From assembly GCA_013178275.1 (NCBI GenBank), contig JABLWZ010000016.1:58650-122649 (forward strand): a stretch of 64,000 nt of DNA, in the 5' to 3' direction. The notes beneath the pieces are model-generated. The model was not told where the DNA came from, ran no database searches, and saw only the letters and a list, made by a program, of their open reading frames with translations. How positions within the stretch are numbered: the stretch's first letter is position 1; each line of letters begins with the position of its first letter. The translations under genes and the position numbers were made by a program. Of this stretch, positions 17,778 to 26,859 are shown piece by piece. This DNA comes from Bacillota bacterium (GTDB lineage Bacteria; Bacillota; Ch66; Ch109).

Positions 17778-18417
17778 TATAATTAAGCAGAACTGGATCA
17801 ATGAACCCCGGGATAAGGGGAGCCAACCCTTTGAACCGCCGGCCTTCTTGCTATAATCTTGTATATGTGCATAGACGATAATGGTATAGTGGCTAGACAC
17901 TTTAGACACAAAACGCAGTTTCTACAAAAAACCGGGCTGCGATCGAGCGTCAGCCCAAGTTATAAACGTCTTCTTTCACTACGCAGCTTTTTCAAAAGGT
18001 AAGATTGGGGCAATAATTAGCCCCTTTTTAGCATCCAATGCGAACTTTACGCGAACTAAACGCGGACTGAATAACCGGGTTCCCTGACCTCTGATTCACC
18101 ATCATATTTCCGGAGAATGTGAGATGTTTCCACGGGTCTGCCCCCCGGAAAACAAAAATGGCCGCCCAAAGATGTGGACAGCCTTACCTGGCTCAATATC
18201 ATTATAAGATAAAAGCAGCCTCTATTCCTGCCAAGTTTCTGCCAATCTATCTCGACCCATAATCCGAAAGGCATTCGCGTATCCCAGGTACTGAATAGTT
18301 TTAAGGTATGAAAGAAATGGCTCAAGCAGAAACTACTTTGGAACAACGTCGTTTGGGAGTGCGACAACGGCTGGTTCGAGGAACCGCCGCGGTCGGTCGA
18401 CCGGAGGGAAATCGTCG
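17778..18417. other. 640-base gap with no clear gene
   Basis: It contains a TTGAAC/TATAAT pair (17831-17857, 15-base spacing), an 11-base motif TAGACGATAAT at 17872-17882 that recurs in the XRE-gene promoter, and a terminator hairpin at 18007. From 18100 to 18420 short open stretches in shifting frames look like eroded coding sequence (for example a frame ending DDERYKH inside the next gene), but I cannot name a parent. Confidence 0.4.
18007..18029 (+). terminator. Hairpin GGGGC/GCCCC with T run
   Basis: The 5-base stem GGGGC/GCCCC, with an 8-base loop partly paired inside (AAT/ATT), is followed by TTTTT. No intact gene lies directly upstream, so it may belong to an eroded gene. Confidence 0.5.
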
Positions 18418-19128
18418 ATGATGAAAGATACAAACATTGAAAATATCAACCGGTTGATTATCGTATCAGCACTGATTATATTAGCCGGGGCCATGCTTTC
18501 CGGCCCGGTGAGCACCGGTCTGCTCATGATTTTTAAGCCGCAGCCGAAATGGCATGATGCCGCAACATTTATCCAGAACTATCACTGGATGCAGACCATT
18601 CCCTTTTTACTGGGTTTTATCCTCATGCTCGGCAGCTGTATGCTTGTCGTGACATCAGCGAGATCGGCCAGGGAAGAGACACATAGAATCATGTGCAATC
18701 TGGCGCTGATTGCTGTCACTGTATATTCGGCACTGATATCCTTGAATTACATAATCCAAACCGCTTATGTCCCGATGCTGGTAAAGACCGATCAGGAGTT
18801 TGTCGGCTACTTGACCATGGCCAATCCCAGTTCTTTATGCTGGGGAATCGAGATGTTCGGGTATCTGTTTCAGGGGGCTGCTTTTTGGCTGCTTTACCCG
18901 GTCTTTGAAAACGGAAGACACTACAAGGCCGTCAAGAACTTTTTACTGATAAACCTTTTATTAAGCATAGGTGGAGCGGTCGCGGCATGTATAGATATAG
19001 CGTGGGTGCTGAAGCCTTTTGGGTATGTAATGTTTATAGTCTGGAATCTGGTCCTGGTTATTTTGATGATACTCGTTATCGTTAACCGGAGAAATTGCGG
19101 CCGGCTCCCCGACACCTCAGCGCGATGA
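18418..19128 (+). CDS. Unrecognised six-helix membrane protein
   Basis: A protein of 236 residues with about six hydrophobic spans: LIIVSALIILAGAML near 12-26, a span near 58-78 ending MLVVTSA, one near 92-112, one near 140-160 (FGYLFQGAAFWLLYPV), then two at the C-terminus (LLINLLLSIGGAVAACIDI, VMFIVWNLVLVILMILVIV). Charged residues are few and placed in loops. I recognise no domain. GGAGGG lies about 9 bases before ATG 18418. The neighbours are unrelated. A hairpin-poor 69-base gap separates it from the metallo-hydrolase lipoprotein gene. Confidence 0.7.
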   Translation: MMKDTNIENINRLIIVSALIILAGAMLSGPVSTGLLMIFKPQPKWHDAATFIQNYHWMQTIPFLLGFILMLGSCMLVVTSARSAREETHRIMCNLALIAVTVYSALISLNYIIQTAYVPMLVKTDQEFVGYLTMANPSSLCWGIEMFGYLFQGAAFWLLYPVFENGRHYKAVKNFLLINLLLSIGGAVAACIDIAWVLKPFGYVMFIVWNLVLVILMILVIVNRRNCGRLPDTSAR

Positions 19129-19197
19129 TTATTGTACTGCGGCCGCACCTGGCCTGCTATAATTTAGGTGACGGTCAGGAAAGGGGGAGCAGGTCGA

Positions 19198-19893
19198 GTG
19201 GTGAAAAAGGTATTTACTATCGTTCTGGCAGTTGGGGTCCTGTTTTCCATGGTCGGCTGCGGAAGCAGCACCGGTAAGGACAGCGCGAAAAGCGGCCCGC
19301 AGGGCAAACCCACCCTTACACTCATCGGTCACGCGTCATTAAAAATCAAAACCGCGAAGGGCGCGGTGGTCTACGTGGACCCGTATTATCAGGGGGACTA
19401 CAGTGAAAAGGCCGACGTCATCCTGGTAAGCCATGAGCATCAGGACCACAACAAGATCGAGCTCTGTACGCAGAATGAGGGCTGCAAGGTGCTGAGGGTC
19501 AAGGACACCATCAAACCCGACAACAGCTACAACACCTTCGAGTATGCCGGGGTCAAAATCGAACCGGTCCCGGCGTATAACCAGCGGCACCCGGTGAGCA
19601 GCACCAACGGCTTCGTCCTGACCTTCGACGGCATCACCGTGTATCACGCGTCCGATACCTCCAAGATCCCCGAAATGGGTAATTTGAAAAACCGGAACAT
19701 CGACTATGCCTTTTTCCCGATCGACGGCCAATACAACATGGGGCCGGCGGAAGCGGCGGAGTGCACCAGGCTGGTCGGGGCGAAGCATAACACGCCTTTC
19801 CACGTAAATAACGCGGACGTGAAAGCCTTCACTGCCGAGAACCTGCTCCCGGTGGCCTATGGGCAGACCATCGAACTGACCGGGCAGAAGTGA
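19198..19893 (+). CDS. MBL-fold metallo-hydrolase lipoprotein (UlaG-like)
   Basis: An exported hydrolase of about 231 residues. The signal peptide ends with the lipobox SMVGC, Cys at about 18. The catalytic motif SHEHQDHNK (HxHxDH) is at about 79-87 and binds two metal ions. VYHASDTSKIPEM near 145 carries the bridging Asp. The last ligand His is probably in AKHNTPFHVNN. This is the UlaG-like branch of the metallo-beta-lactamase fold; the substrate is unknown. I choose GTG 19198 because GGGGGAG at 19183-19189 is nine bases upstream; the longer frame lacks a proper signal peptide. A TATAAT lies at 19158. Confidence 0.88.
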   Translation: MVKKVFTIVLAVGVLFSMVGCGSSTGKDSAKSGPQGKPTLTLIGHASLKIKTAKGAVVYVDPYYQGDYSEKADVILVSHEHQDHNKIELCTQNEGCKVLRVKDTIKPDNSYNTFEYAGVKIEPVPAYNQRHPVSSTNGFVLTFDGITVYHASDTSKIPEMGNLKNRNIDYAFFPIDGQYNMGPAEAAECTRLVGAKHNTPFHVNNADVKAFTAENLLPVAYGQTIELTGQK

Positions 19894-19931
19894 TCTGAGC
19901 AGCGGCATGGGCGATAAGGATTGAGTAAGCG

Positions 19932-19966
19932 AAAAAACCTGGCTCCAGAGAGGGCCAGGTTTTTTT
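19932..19966. terminator. Bidirectional terminator
   Basis: AAAAAACCTGGC and GCCAGGTTTTTT form a 12-base stem with A and T tracts on both sides. It sits between the converging lipoprotein and LysM genes and can serve both. Confidence 0.88.
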
Positions 19967-20004
19967 ATGTGGAATTCTGATCTACCGCAGCTCTTGTTTA
20001 ATAA

Positions 20005-21275
20005 TCAGTAACCGGCCGCTTTTTGCACCATTGCCTGGTGTTGGGCATCAACCTGATTGGTGTTGTGATTTTTGCTGTTGAGAAAATGAACGCAGAATTG
20101 GCCGTCAAAGTCGTTGCCCGTTATAGATTCGTCGCCGTGGGGCATCCCGTTCATGGAAGCGGCCAGGTATCGGTCACCCACATTAACTACAACAGCCCGG
20201 CGTTCCCAACTCCAGCTTCCACCGAAAATTTCCTTCATAATTTGAGTGTCGGCGGCAGTCAGCGGCTCGCAATCGGCATGGCTGGAACCGCCGTATCTCT
20301 TAACCTTGAACTGTTTACCGGTCTCAATGTCAGTTATGGTAGCTGTGTTACCGGTATCGAATATCCAGTTGCAAAAATCCCAATCCAGCCACTCGCCAAA
20401 GCCGGTTTTTCGACTCACCCCAGGAGCAGCCACATTAACCGAGTTGGTAGAATTGACTGGTATAAACAGGGGTTGATCGACCAGCAGGAAATCCGCGTGC
20501 AGGTGATTGGTGTCTTTAATCGCGGCATAACTGGTTTATATTTATTAACCAGGTCCCAGGCGGTCTGGCCGGAAGCGACGTGGACCAGAACCGCGCTGTT
20601 GGGCACCACCCAGCTGGCTGCGGGGAGCGTGGGCGACGTAGATATCGTGGCAGCAGCGGCAGTAGATGTTTTACGGGGCACGAGAAGGGTCTGACCTATG
20701 TAAATAGTGTCGGAGGTTAACGAGTTTAATGTTTTGATCTTATCCACGGTGGTGGAAAAAGCGGTGCTGATGGTAGCAAGCGTATTTCCCGATTGCACCA
20801 TGTACTCGATGTATAGCGAATTACTGGGCAGCAGCAGAGCCTGGTTAATCAAAACCGTAGTTGAGGTAAGGGAGTTGGCGGTCATCAAGCCGTTCACAGT
20901 CGTCCCAAAGTGCTGGGCGATCAGGTATAAAGTGTCCCCGGACTTGACTATATGGTAGTAGTCGGCGGTGCTCGGATCGGTAACGACCGGGACTTTCAAC
21001 AGCTGGCCGACTTTTAAAGAGGTTGAGGCAAGGTTATTCAACCCGCGCAGGGTATCTACAGTGGTCTTGTATTTGAGGGCTATCTTGTATAAAGAGTCGC
21101 CTGACACCACCGTATACGAGGCATACTGCGTCTGGCTATCAGCCGCTATGACCGGGACCGCCGGCGATGGCCAGAAAAAGAAAACGGGTATTAACAGAAG
21201 CAGCAGGAACGCCTTCAGGTAACCGATAGGCAGAGGGGCCGTGGATACAGAAGATAATCGGCTTTTAAACATCAT
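20005..21275 (-). pseudogene. Frameshifted secreted LysM protein with C-terminal conserved domain
   Basis: Two minus-strand frames join into one protein of about 420 residues. The first (21275 to about 20535) has a signal peptide at about 15-45 and three LysM repeats (YTVVSGDSLYKIA, YHIVKSGDTLYLIA, YMVQSGNTLATIS) that bind peptidoglycan. A fourth LysM begins at VHVASGQTAWDLVNKYKP and then breaks. The other frame continues it with AIKDTNHL, DFLLVDQPLFIPV, and then a conserved C-terminal domain (GEWLDWDFCNWIFDTGNTAT, VKRYGGSSHADCEPL, FCVHFLNSKNH) seen in clostridial wall proteins. One missing base near 20528-20536 explains it. It could be a real mutation or an assembly error. GGAGAGG precedes the ATG. 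Confidence 0.85.
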
Positions 21276-21514
21276 TTTTTTCCTCTCCTATGGCTTAGGT
21301 AAATTCTTGATTCAGGCAGGGATGGAATAGTATCAGGGTCTTTTTCTTCGCACCTCCTTTATTTATTAAGCTTCGTTACCTTCCATTGCTGGCAATTTTC
21401 GGTTTACCAAAATAATACTCCCATAAGCTGAATCGTACCTTAACGGCAACTGAATTTTGATTGAGAGCGTATACCTACCAGTCAGCCTTCGAGGGTGACA
21501 TACTCCCTCGGCCT

Positions 21515-21832
21515 TTAATCGGCCGGGGACTCTATCTCCAGCAGGGTCAGGATCTGTCCCAGCAGCAGCATCGAGTGTTCCCTGAGGATATAGCTCTCCC
21601 CGTCCAGGCTCTCCCGCCGGATCCACCTCTCGATCGGTATCTCCCCCAGATACTCCCTCGTCATCCCCTGGAAAATCGCACAGGCGCCGGTCCCGGGCGG
21701 GCAGGCGGAGCCCTCCGGGGGCAGGGACTCCAGAGGGAAAGGAAACCCGCCCGAGGTCCCCAGGACGGTGACGCGGCCCTTCTGGATGCGGATGAGGGCG
21801 GAGCCTTTAGGTTTAATGCCGGAGTTACCCAT
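21515..21832 (-). CDS. Small hypothetical protein
   Basis: A protein of 105 residues with no recognised domain. It opens MGNSGIKPKGSALIRIQKGR, has a Gly/Pro-rich middle (GTSGGFPFPLESLPPEG, with two Cys), and ends in a helical acidic tail (LLLGQILTLLEIE). A GCAGGGAGAG ribosome site is present about 14-20 bases upstream of the ATG, and the base composition is that of coding sequence in this frame. It is divergent from the XRE regulator, with about 160 bases between them, so the regulator may control both. Existence is probable but not certain. Confidence 0.5.
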   Translation of the reverse strand: MGNSGIKPKGSALIRIQKGRVTVLGTSGGFPFPLESLPPEGSACPPGTGACAIFQGMTREYLGEIPIERWIRRESLDGESYILREHSMLLLGQILTLLEIESPAD

Positions 21833-21925
21833 GATACACCGATACTCTCCCTGCCGATAGGCAAATATGATAATCTTTTTATTTTGGTTAATATTTTATA
21901 GCTTACAACGAAATTTATCAGACAA

Positions 21926-21942
21926 TAGACGATAATCGTCTA
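21926..21942. promoter_or_regulatory. 17-base palindrome, candidate XRE operator
   Basis: TAGACGATAATCGTCTA is an inverted repeat with perfect 7-base arms, 49 bases before the XRE gene. The first 11 bases recur at 17872-17882. Location between divergent genes suits an autoregulatory operator. Confidence 0.5.
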
Positions 21943-21991
21943 CCACAGCCTTGTTTGTTTTATATAGTGTAAATAAAACCATCAAGGATTG

Positions 21992-22231
21992 ATGAATACA
22001 CAGAAGGCAAATATCTGTGGAGCCAGGATCAGACAGGCGCGCGAGAAGATGAAGCTGGACCAGGTCGAGCTGGCCGCCGCGCTGGAAGTGGATTTCAAGA
22101 TAAAGATAACCCAGTCGGACATCTCGGAGATCGAGCGGGGGGTGCGCGGCGTGAAGGACTTCGAGCTGGACGCGATAGCGAGGGTCTTAAAAGTAAGCCC
22201 CACCTGGCTGATCCGGGGAAAAACGGATTGA
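21992..22231 (+). CDS. Small XRE-family helix-turn-helix regulator
   Basis: A DNA-binding protein of 79 residues made almost wholly of an XRE/Cro helix-turn-helix: GARIRQAREKMKLDQVELAA, then ITQSDISEIERGVRGVKDFE with the recognition helix, then LDAIARVLKVSPTWLIRG. No ligand or dimerisation domain follows. The start could be TTG 21989 or ATG 21992; AAGGA at 21984-21988 is close to both. A palindrome in its upstream region is a natural candidate for its binding site. A terminator follows 40 bases later. Confidence 0.9.
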   Translation: MNTQKANICGARIRQAREKMKLDQVELAAALEVDFKIKITQSDISEIERGVRGVKDFELDAIARVLKVSPTWLIRGKTD

Positions 22232-22270
22232 TGGTCTGCCAAGACGGGCGGTAAGATGTTGAGGAACAAC

Positions 22271-22297
22271 AAAACCAGCGGGGAGACCGCTGGTTTT
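22271..22297. terminator. Terminator between XRE and cupin genes
   Basis: A perfect 10-base stem AAAACCAGCG/CGCTGGTTTT with a 7-base loop separates converging genes and can serve both. Confidence 0.85.
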
Positions 22298-22321
22298 GGT
22301 TTGGGCTAGGCTTTGTTCCTT

Positions 22322-22678
22322 TTACTTGCGGTATAGTGGCGGAGAATAAAAGACAAGAACTTTCAGCGGCTCAATAACCTCTATTTGATGCTCCACAGCC
22401 TTTGGCACGAAGACCGTCATTCCCGGGCCCACTTCCTGCCGCTCGGAACCCACCTCGATGATGCATTTGCCGGACAAGACATAATAGCCGTGCTCCAGTT
22501 CGGTATGGCTGTGACGATGCGCCGCCCCGCCGACCTCGAGTTCGCCAAGAACGACCTCGAAATTTACCGCTCCACAAACGTCTTCACCAATCAAGCGGCG
22601 GTTCACTGTCCCGGTATGCCCAGCGGGGCTGTAGGGCTCCAGTTCCTCAGGCCGGATAAATAACTTGCTGTTTTCCAT
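22322..22678 (-). CDS. Single-domain cupin protein
   Basis: A small protein of 118 residues with the cupin fold. Motif 1 is GAAHRHSHTELEHGYYVLSG at about 56-75 with the metal-binding His residues and Glu, and motif 2 is GPGMTVFVPKAVEHQIE at about 85-101. The function of stand-alone cupins ranges from sugar isomerisation to thiol dioxygenation to ligand sensing, and it is not determined here. The ATG at 22678 (MENSKLF) is preceded by AGAGGGA; the longer frame adds 13 residues without support. Confidence 0.87.
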   Translation of the reverse strand: MENSKLFIRPEELEPYSPAGHTGTVNRRLIGEDVCGAVNFEVVLGELEVGGAAHRHSHTELEHGYYVLSGKCIIEVGSERQEVGPGMTVFVPKAVEHQIEVIEPLKVLVFYSPPLYRK

Positions 22679-22797
22679 AGCTATCCCTCTTTTCTCATTA
22701 ATAAACGGAAAGCCCAAGGTCGGTTGACTTAAATTAGTCTATCCATGTTTAACATATTTCAACGTAATGGTAAAAAATTCCTCTTCTGGCATCGGTG

Positions 22798-22830
22798 AAC
22801 GACAATTTTTTAAGCGGCGCTGTCGACAGA
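22798..22830 (+). repeat. Repeat A, left copy
   Basis: The sequence beginning AACGACAATTTTT and containing GCGGCGCTGTCGACAGA matches 27005-27036 with two small differences. It includes the perfect palindrome CTGTCGACAG. The two copies bracket 4.2 kb holding a surface protein gene and a RAYT transposase. Confidence 0.7.
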
Positions 22831-22996
22831 GCCGTCACCGCGACAGTCCCCTGAATCAGGTTGTAGTACTGGTTGTAGTACAAAATAAACACTTTGAAGC
22901 GTTAATATTATTAACCCACGGCTTCCTGCACAAATTGATGTTTTGCATGGAACGATAAATCCTTAGACATTTGGTCCGACAGCGATCCAGCAGCAT

Positions 22997-23047
22997 GAAA
23001 GCTCCCCGGCCGTGGACCGGTATCAGGTCCGACGACAGGGAGCTTTC
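22997..23047. terminator. Branched hairpin downstream of the surface protein gene
   Basis: GAAAGCTCCC and GGGAGCTTTC form a perfect 10-base outer stem, and GGACC/GGTCC an inner one. It lies 35 bases past the stop of the minus-strand surface protein gene. No T run follows, so it may stabilise the mRNA end instead of terminating transcription. Confidence 0.5.
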
Positions 23048-23081
23048 CAATAACGCTGGTCAATCAATTATAACGGGATTA

Positions 23082-25727
23082 CTATTTCCAGGCCTTGAGG
23101 ACCACGCCTCCCTGCAGGGTGTGGAAGCCGGTAAGACCTTTCCCGTTGGCGTCCATGTACAGGTTGTAGTCGTAGAATATCTCGGGGGCCGCGGTCCTGA
23201 AATACCGGCCGTTAATCACGTTGCCGCTGACGGTGCCGGTGAAGGTCTTGGCGGTGCTGCCGGTGCCCCAGGTACCGGTAATCTGGTCGCCGCTCTGGGT
23301 CAATACGATGTTCCCGGCGGTGGTTTTCCAGGTGCCGCTGAAGTTGGTGGCGGTGCTGGAGGTCGGGGTGGCGATGATCTTGGCGGTCCCTTCGGTGTTT
23401 TTAACCCCGCTTAAATATTTAGTAACGCCATTCCAGGGATATGATCCGCTGAAGTTCCCGCTGGAGGTCAGGGTCATGGTGATATCGTGTCTTTTCATGT
23501 AAGGCCGGCTATAATACTGAGCGGTCAAGACATTATTGGCATCCACCGTACCGGTGATCGCCGTGCCGTCGTCCCAGACCCCGTCGACCTGATTGCCGTT
23601 CTGGATCAGGTACATTTTGTGGTTGGTCTCGGCTCCCTGGGTCACCTTCCAAAGGCCGGCGAAGGGGCCGGAACTGGCGGCGGCTGAGACTACATTGGGA
23701 CCGATACCAGTTGTCGCTCCCGTCCCGGTGCTGGTCGACCCGCTGGTGGTGTTGCCGGCCGGGGTGCCCGGGATGACAGTCGTGGTGGTGCCGGTTAGGG
23801 TTGTGGTCGTTGGGGTGGTAACGGGAACGATGGCACTGCCTCCGCCCACGTAGGTGATGGTCACCGTCTGGGTGGAGCTATCCCAGGCCACCTGGCAGCC
23901 CAGGTTCTCGGTCACGAAGCGCAGCGGCAGCATGGTGCGGCCGGTATCGGAGACGAACGGGGCCACGTCCAGGGTCTTGGTCACCCCGTTGACCTTCGCC
24001 GTGGTCTGGTCGAGCCACAGCTCGATGGTGGTCGCGCCGAGGTTGATGGTCACCTTCTTTTCGGCCGCCGTCCAGCCGGTGGTACCGCCCAGGGCTCCAA
24101 CGATGGGACTGATGGGGACGAAGACCCGCCCCTCCATCAGAACCGGGGTGGTGCCGCTGTCATCAATGCTTTTAACAACCCCGTTCACCGTCATGTTGGG
24201 GTTGCCTACCTGGAGAGCGATGGTTACCCCGGCCCCCACGGTGGCGCTGGCCTCGTTGGACGCCGCACCGGTTGTGGTGTTGTTGTACACCGGTTTCACG
24301 ATGTAGTAATAGGTAGAGCCGCTGCTCACTGAGGAATCGGTTAAGGTGGTCCCGGTCACCGGGAAGTCGCGCAGCGGCTGGTCGGACTCACCACCCGCGC
24401 TGGTGCCGCGGTAGATGTAGTAGCCCGTTAACCCGCTGGTGTTGGTCGGCGGGGTCCAGTTGAGCACGATGCTCTGGCCGCTGGCCGCGGCGGTCAGCTG
24501 CATGGGACCCTGGTTCCCCGCGATGGTCCCGGTGGTCGTGGTGGGGGTGAAGGTCCCGGTTACTCCAGTCACCCCAGTAACCCCAGTAACCGGGGTAATA
24601 GTCGTATTGGTCGCGTCGGTGGTGCCAGGGCCACCGCCGGAACCCCCGCCGCTATTGCTCGAATCCAGGGCCGGCTGAATACCCAGGAAGGTCCTTCCCA
24701 TCGTGGAGCCGTCCCAACCGTTGACCATCCTAAGCTCGTACATCCCTGGTTCATAACTTTTCGGAATCTTGAAGTCGATGGTCTGTTCGGACCAGAGTCC
24801 GGTCTGGAGGTTGTGCTTAAGCTCTCCTTTCTGGTAGAGGGCTATCCGGTGACCGGTATAGCCGCTGTAGTTGGGACCGTCGGTCCAACTGATAACCAGG
24901 GTTTCCCCGTGACGGCCCTGCTCAGGCGTTACGGTTATTTTTGGTTCTTTATAGTGGATTGAGATATCGGCTTTTCCGGTGATGTAGTAGGCGCTGGTGT
25001 TATCCCTGAAGATTCGAAACTCGTACATCCCCGGTTCCAGGCCGCTGAGTGACGAGTCCATCGTCCACTTTTTGTCGCTTATGGCGTTGACAAAAACCCT
25101 TTTTATGGAAGCGTTATCGGGGTCGCCCTGCTTAAAGAAGCCGATCCAGGCGTCGCCATGCTGCGAGGCATTCTCCCAGGAGACGGTGAAAGGATCCCCG
25201 GGGGCCGCGTGCGTAGGACAGGTCAGTTGGGTGGTCACCTCCGCCACCAAAAAACGGGTGTCGGGAGTATACCAGTGATTGTCTTGGGTAACACCCCAGT
25301 CGACAGCAAAAAGACCAAAATAATCAGTTGTTTGACCGCTCGGACCATAAAATTCGAAGCTGTAATCTCCCTCAGGTGTATTTTTATTGGTATTCGGGGC
25401 AACCAGGTCCGAGAGTTTCACGGTCCAGGTCCCCTTGATCTTGTCGCCCACCCTTTCTGAATTTACGTGCTTTACCAGGCTGGTGGGTTCTAATTTTATG
25501 TACCAGTCCCCTTCGTACTTGACCCAGATTTCATAGTTCAAGGTTACGGTCTGGTTCAAGGGGGAAGGTTCAAGAATATGTTTATCCGTATAGGCCCATA
25601 CATCACCATTGGTAGTAAACTTAAGTGCCTGGGCCGGGGGGACGCCCCACCCGCCGGGGGCCAGCAGCGTGGCGCAGAGCATCAGTAAAGACAGAACCGT
25701 TGACAGCCATACTTTTCTTTTCTTCAT
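23082..25727 (-). CDS. Secreted multi-domain surface protein with FN3 and Cu-amine-oxidase-N-like domains
   Basis: An exported protein of 881 residues. A signal peptide spans about 1-35. Residues about 36-345 hold three beta-sandwich units, two of which repeat a 'GMYEFRIF/GMYELRMV' edge strand. A Gly/Ser and Thr/Val-rich linker (about 355-405) contains a short TGV repeat. An FN3 domain lies at about 410-500 (IVLNWTPPTNTSGLTGYYIY). A copper amine oxidase N-terminal-like domain lies at about 505-635 (GRVFVPISPIVGALGG, RTMLPLRFVTENLG). After a Thr-rich linker, two lipocalin-like repeats of about 90 residues end the protein (FAGLWKVTQG and FSGTWKTTAG). It has no SLH or sortase signal, so it is probably released or bound through its domains. 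GGAGGG precedes the ATG. Confidence 0.9.
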   Translation of the reverse strand: MKKRKVWLSTVLSLLMLCATLLAPGGWGVPPAQALKFTTNGDVWAYTDKHILEPSPLNQTVTLNYEIWVKYEGDWYIKLEPTSLVKHVNSERVGDKIKGTWTVKLSDLVAPNTNKNTPEGDYSFEFYGPSGQTTDYFGLFAVDWGVTQDNHWYTPDTRFLVAEVTTQLTCPTHAAPGDPFTVSWENASQHGDAWIGFFKQGDPDNASIKRVFVNAISDKKWTMDSSLSGLEPGMYEFRIFRDNTSAYYITGKADISIHYKEPKITVTPEQGRHGETLVISWTDGPNYSGYTGHRIALYQKGELKHNLQTGLWSEQTIDFKIPKSYEPGMYELRMVNGWDGSTMGRTFLGIQPALDSSNSGGGSGGGPGTTDATNTTITPVTGVTGVTGVTGTFTPTTTTGTIAGNQGPMQLTAAASGQSIVLNWTPPTNTSGLTGYYIYRGTSAGGESDQPLRDFPVTGTTLTDSSVSSGSTYYYIVKPVYNNTTTGAASNEASATVGAGVTIALQVGNPNMTVNGVVKSIDDSGTTPVLMEGRVFVPISPIVGALGGTTGWTAAEKKVTINLGATTIELWLDQTTAKVNGVTKTLDVAPFVSDTGRTMLPLRFVTENLGCQVAWDSSTQTVTITYVGGGSAIVPVTTPTTTTLTGTTTTVIPGTPAGNTTSGSTSTGTGATTGIGPNVVSAAASSGPFAGLWKVTQGAETNHKMYLIQNGNQVDGVWDDGTAITGTVDANNVLTAQYYSRPYMKRHDITMTLTSSGNFSGSYPWNGVTKYLSGVKNTEGTAKIIATPTSSTATNFSGTWKTTAGNIVLTQSGDQITGTWGTGSTAKTFTGTVSGNVINGRYFRTAAPEIFYDYNLYMDANGKGLTGFHTLQGGVVLKAWK

Positions 25728-25948
25728 CCTTTACCCTCCCGTTTTTTCCCGCGTCATATTTCACCAGAGGCGGTACCGGAAACCGAAGGCCCAAACTCCT
25801 GGCTGCCTTGAACTTGACGACCGGCGGCTGGATATTCGCATCACCGGCAGATCATATTGCCAAGAAGGTTCCTTTTTAACAAATTATAGCACAACTAACA
25901 TTATAATAGGATTAAGATTAATAAAATGTCCGAGTATGTGCCGGCCGG

Positions 25949-26002
25949 GTTGACAACGGGGACGGTTCGAGGTTGACAACGGGGACGGTTCTAATTGACA
26001 AC
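25949..26002 (+). repeat. Left REP-like repeats of the RAYT element
   Basis: Two direct copies of GTTGACAACGGGGACGGTTC (25949-25968 and 25972-25991), then TAATTGACAAC. The segment 25972-26002 is an imperfect inverted repeat of 26959-26989 on the far side of the transposase gene. Confidence 0.8.
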
Positions 26003-26021
26003 CCGTGGAGGTATTAGTAAA

Positions 26022-26069
26022 ATGTCTCTAGGGAGAACCTGGAGGTATTTTATATGGCCAGGCAGATGA
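26022..26069 (+). CDS. Possible 15-residue leader peptide of the transposase
   Basis: ATG 26022 has its own GGAGG at 26008-26012. The frame (MSLGRTWRYFIWPGR) ends at TGA 26069, 15 bases inside the transposase gene, and contains the transposase ribosome site. It could couple translation of the two. The support is only the good ribosome site and the overlap. Confidence 0.3.
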   Translation: MSLGRTWRYFIWPGR

Positions 26070-26859
26070 GAGAGAAAAGTGCATCCCAGATATATCACGT
26101 AATGCTAAGAGGAAACGAGAGGAAGAATATCTTTGCCGATAACGAAGATAGAGAACGATTTATCGCTATCCTGAAAAGAAAAGCCAAAGAGTCGGGTTAT
26201 ATTTTATATGGGTATTACCTGATGGATAACCATGTCCACATTGTTTTAAATGAGGGTAACGAGGGAATATCCAAGGTTATGAAAAGAATCAATGTAAGCT
26301 ATGCACAGTATTTCAACACGAAATACAAAAGGGTGGGTCATTTATTTCAAGACCGTTTTAAAAGTGAAGCGATCGAAGACAATCTAAACCTTTTGGCAGT
26401 GCTCAGATACATCCACCGGAACCCGGTGAAAGCTGGAATGGTCACAAAGGTAGAAGACTACCAATGGAGCAGTTTTAATTCATATATAAAAGATGATGGA
26501 GAGGATGCCAAGGGATATGAAGACGTATTAAATATTTATTCGTCCGACAAAGAAAAAGCCAGAAAACTGTATATAGAATTGCTGGGAGTAGATAGAGGTG
26601 AAGGATTCATAGAATATGAGGATCACGATAAAGAGAGAAAAAAGGAACAAGAAGAAGCTGAGGCGGAAAGAATGATAAATGAGTTTTTAGAAAAAGAAGA
26701 CTTATACTCGAAGATTTAAAGAACAATGAAAATAAGAAGTTGAGAAATAGATTGATAAAGAAATTGAAGGATGAAGGGGGCTTTTCAATAAGAAGGATAG
26801 CTGATTATCTAGATATAAACCGTGGGATTGTATGCAAATTCCTTAGCGAAAGAAGTTGA
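26054..26859 (+). pseudogene. REP-associated tyrosine transposase (RAYT/Y1 family), frameshifted near its C-terminus
   Basis: A single-strand-DNA transposase of the Y1/RAYT group. The HUH motif is in YLMDNHVHIVLN at about 56-67. The catalytic Tyr is probably in the helix around ISKVMKRINVSYAQYFN (75-91). The RAYT signatures VGHLFQDRFKSE (95-106) and YIHRNPVKAGMV (116-127) are present. The first frame stops at 26719 (EKEDLYSKI). The other frame continues directly with LEDLKNNENKKLRNR and a helix-turn-helix (FSIRRIADYLDINRGI) to TGA 26859, so one base has been lost near 26701-26708. The core enzyme is complete. Inverted REP-like repeats flank it and the final TGA lies inside the right repeat. 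Confidence 0.9.

Noticed and set aside
17881..17960. tRNA-like start GGTATAGTGGCTAGACAC
   Set aside because: No cloverleaf can be closed: no T-loop consensus and no matching acceptor stem.
18308..18421. Short frame MKEMAQAETTLEQ... ending just inside the next gene
   Set aside because: No ribosome site; the alternative frame ending DDERYKH is as protein-like. Could be an eroded gene, but no parent can be named.
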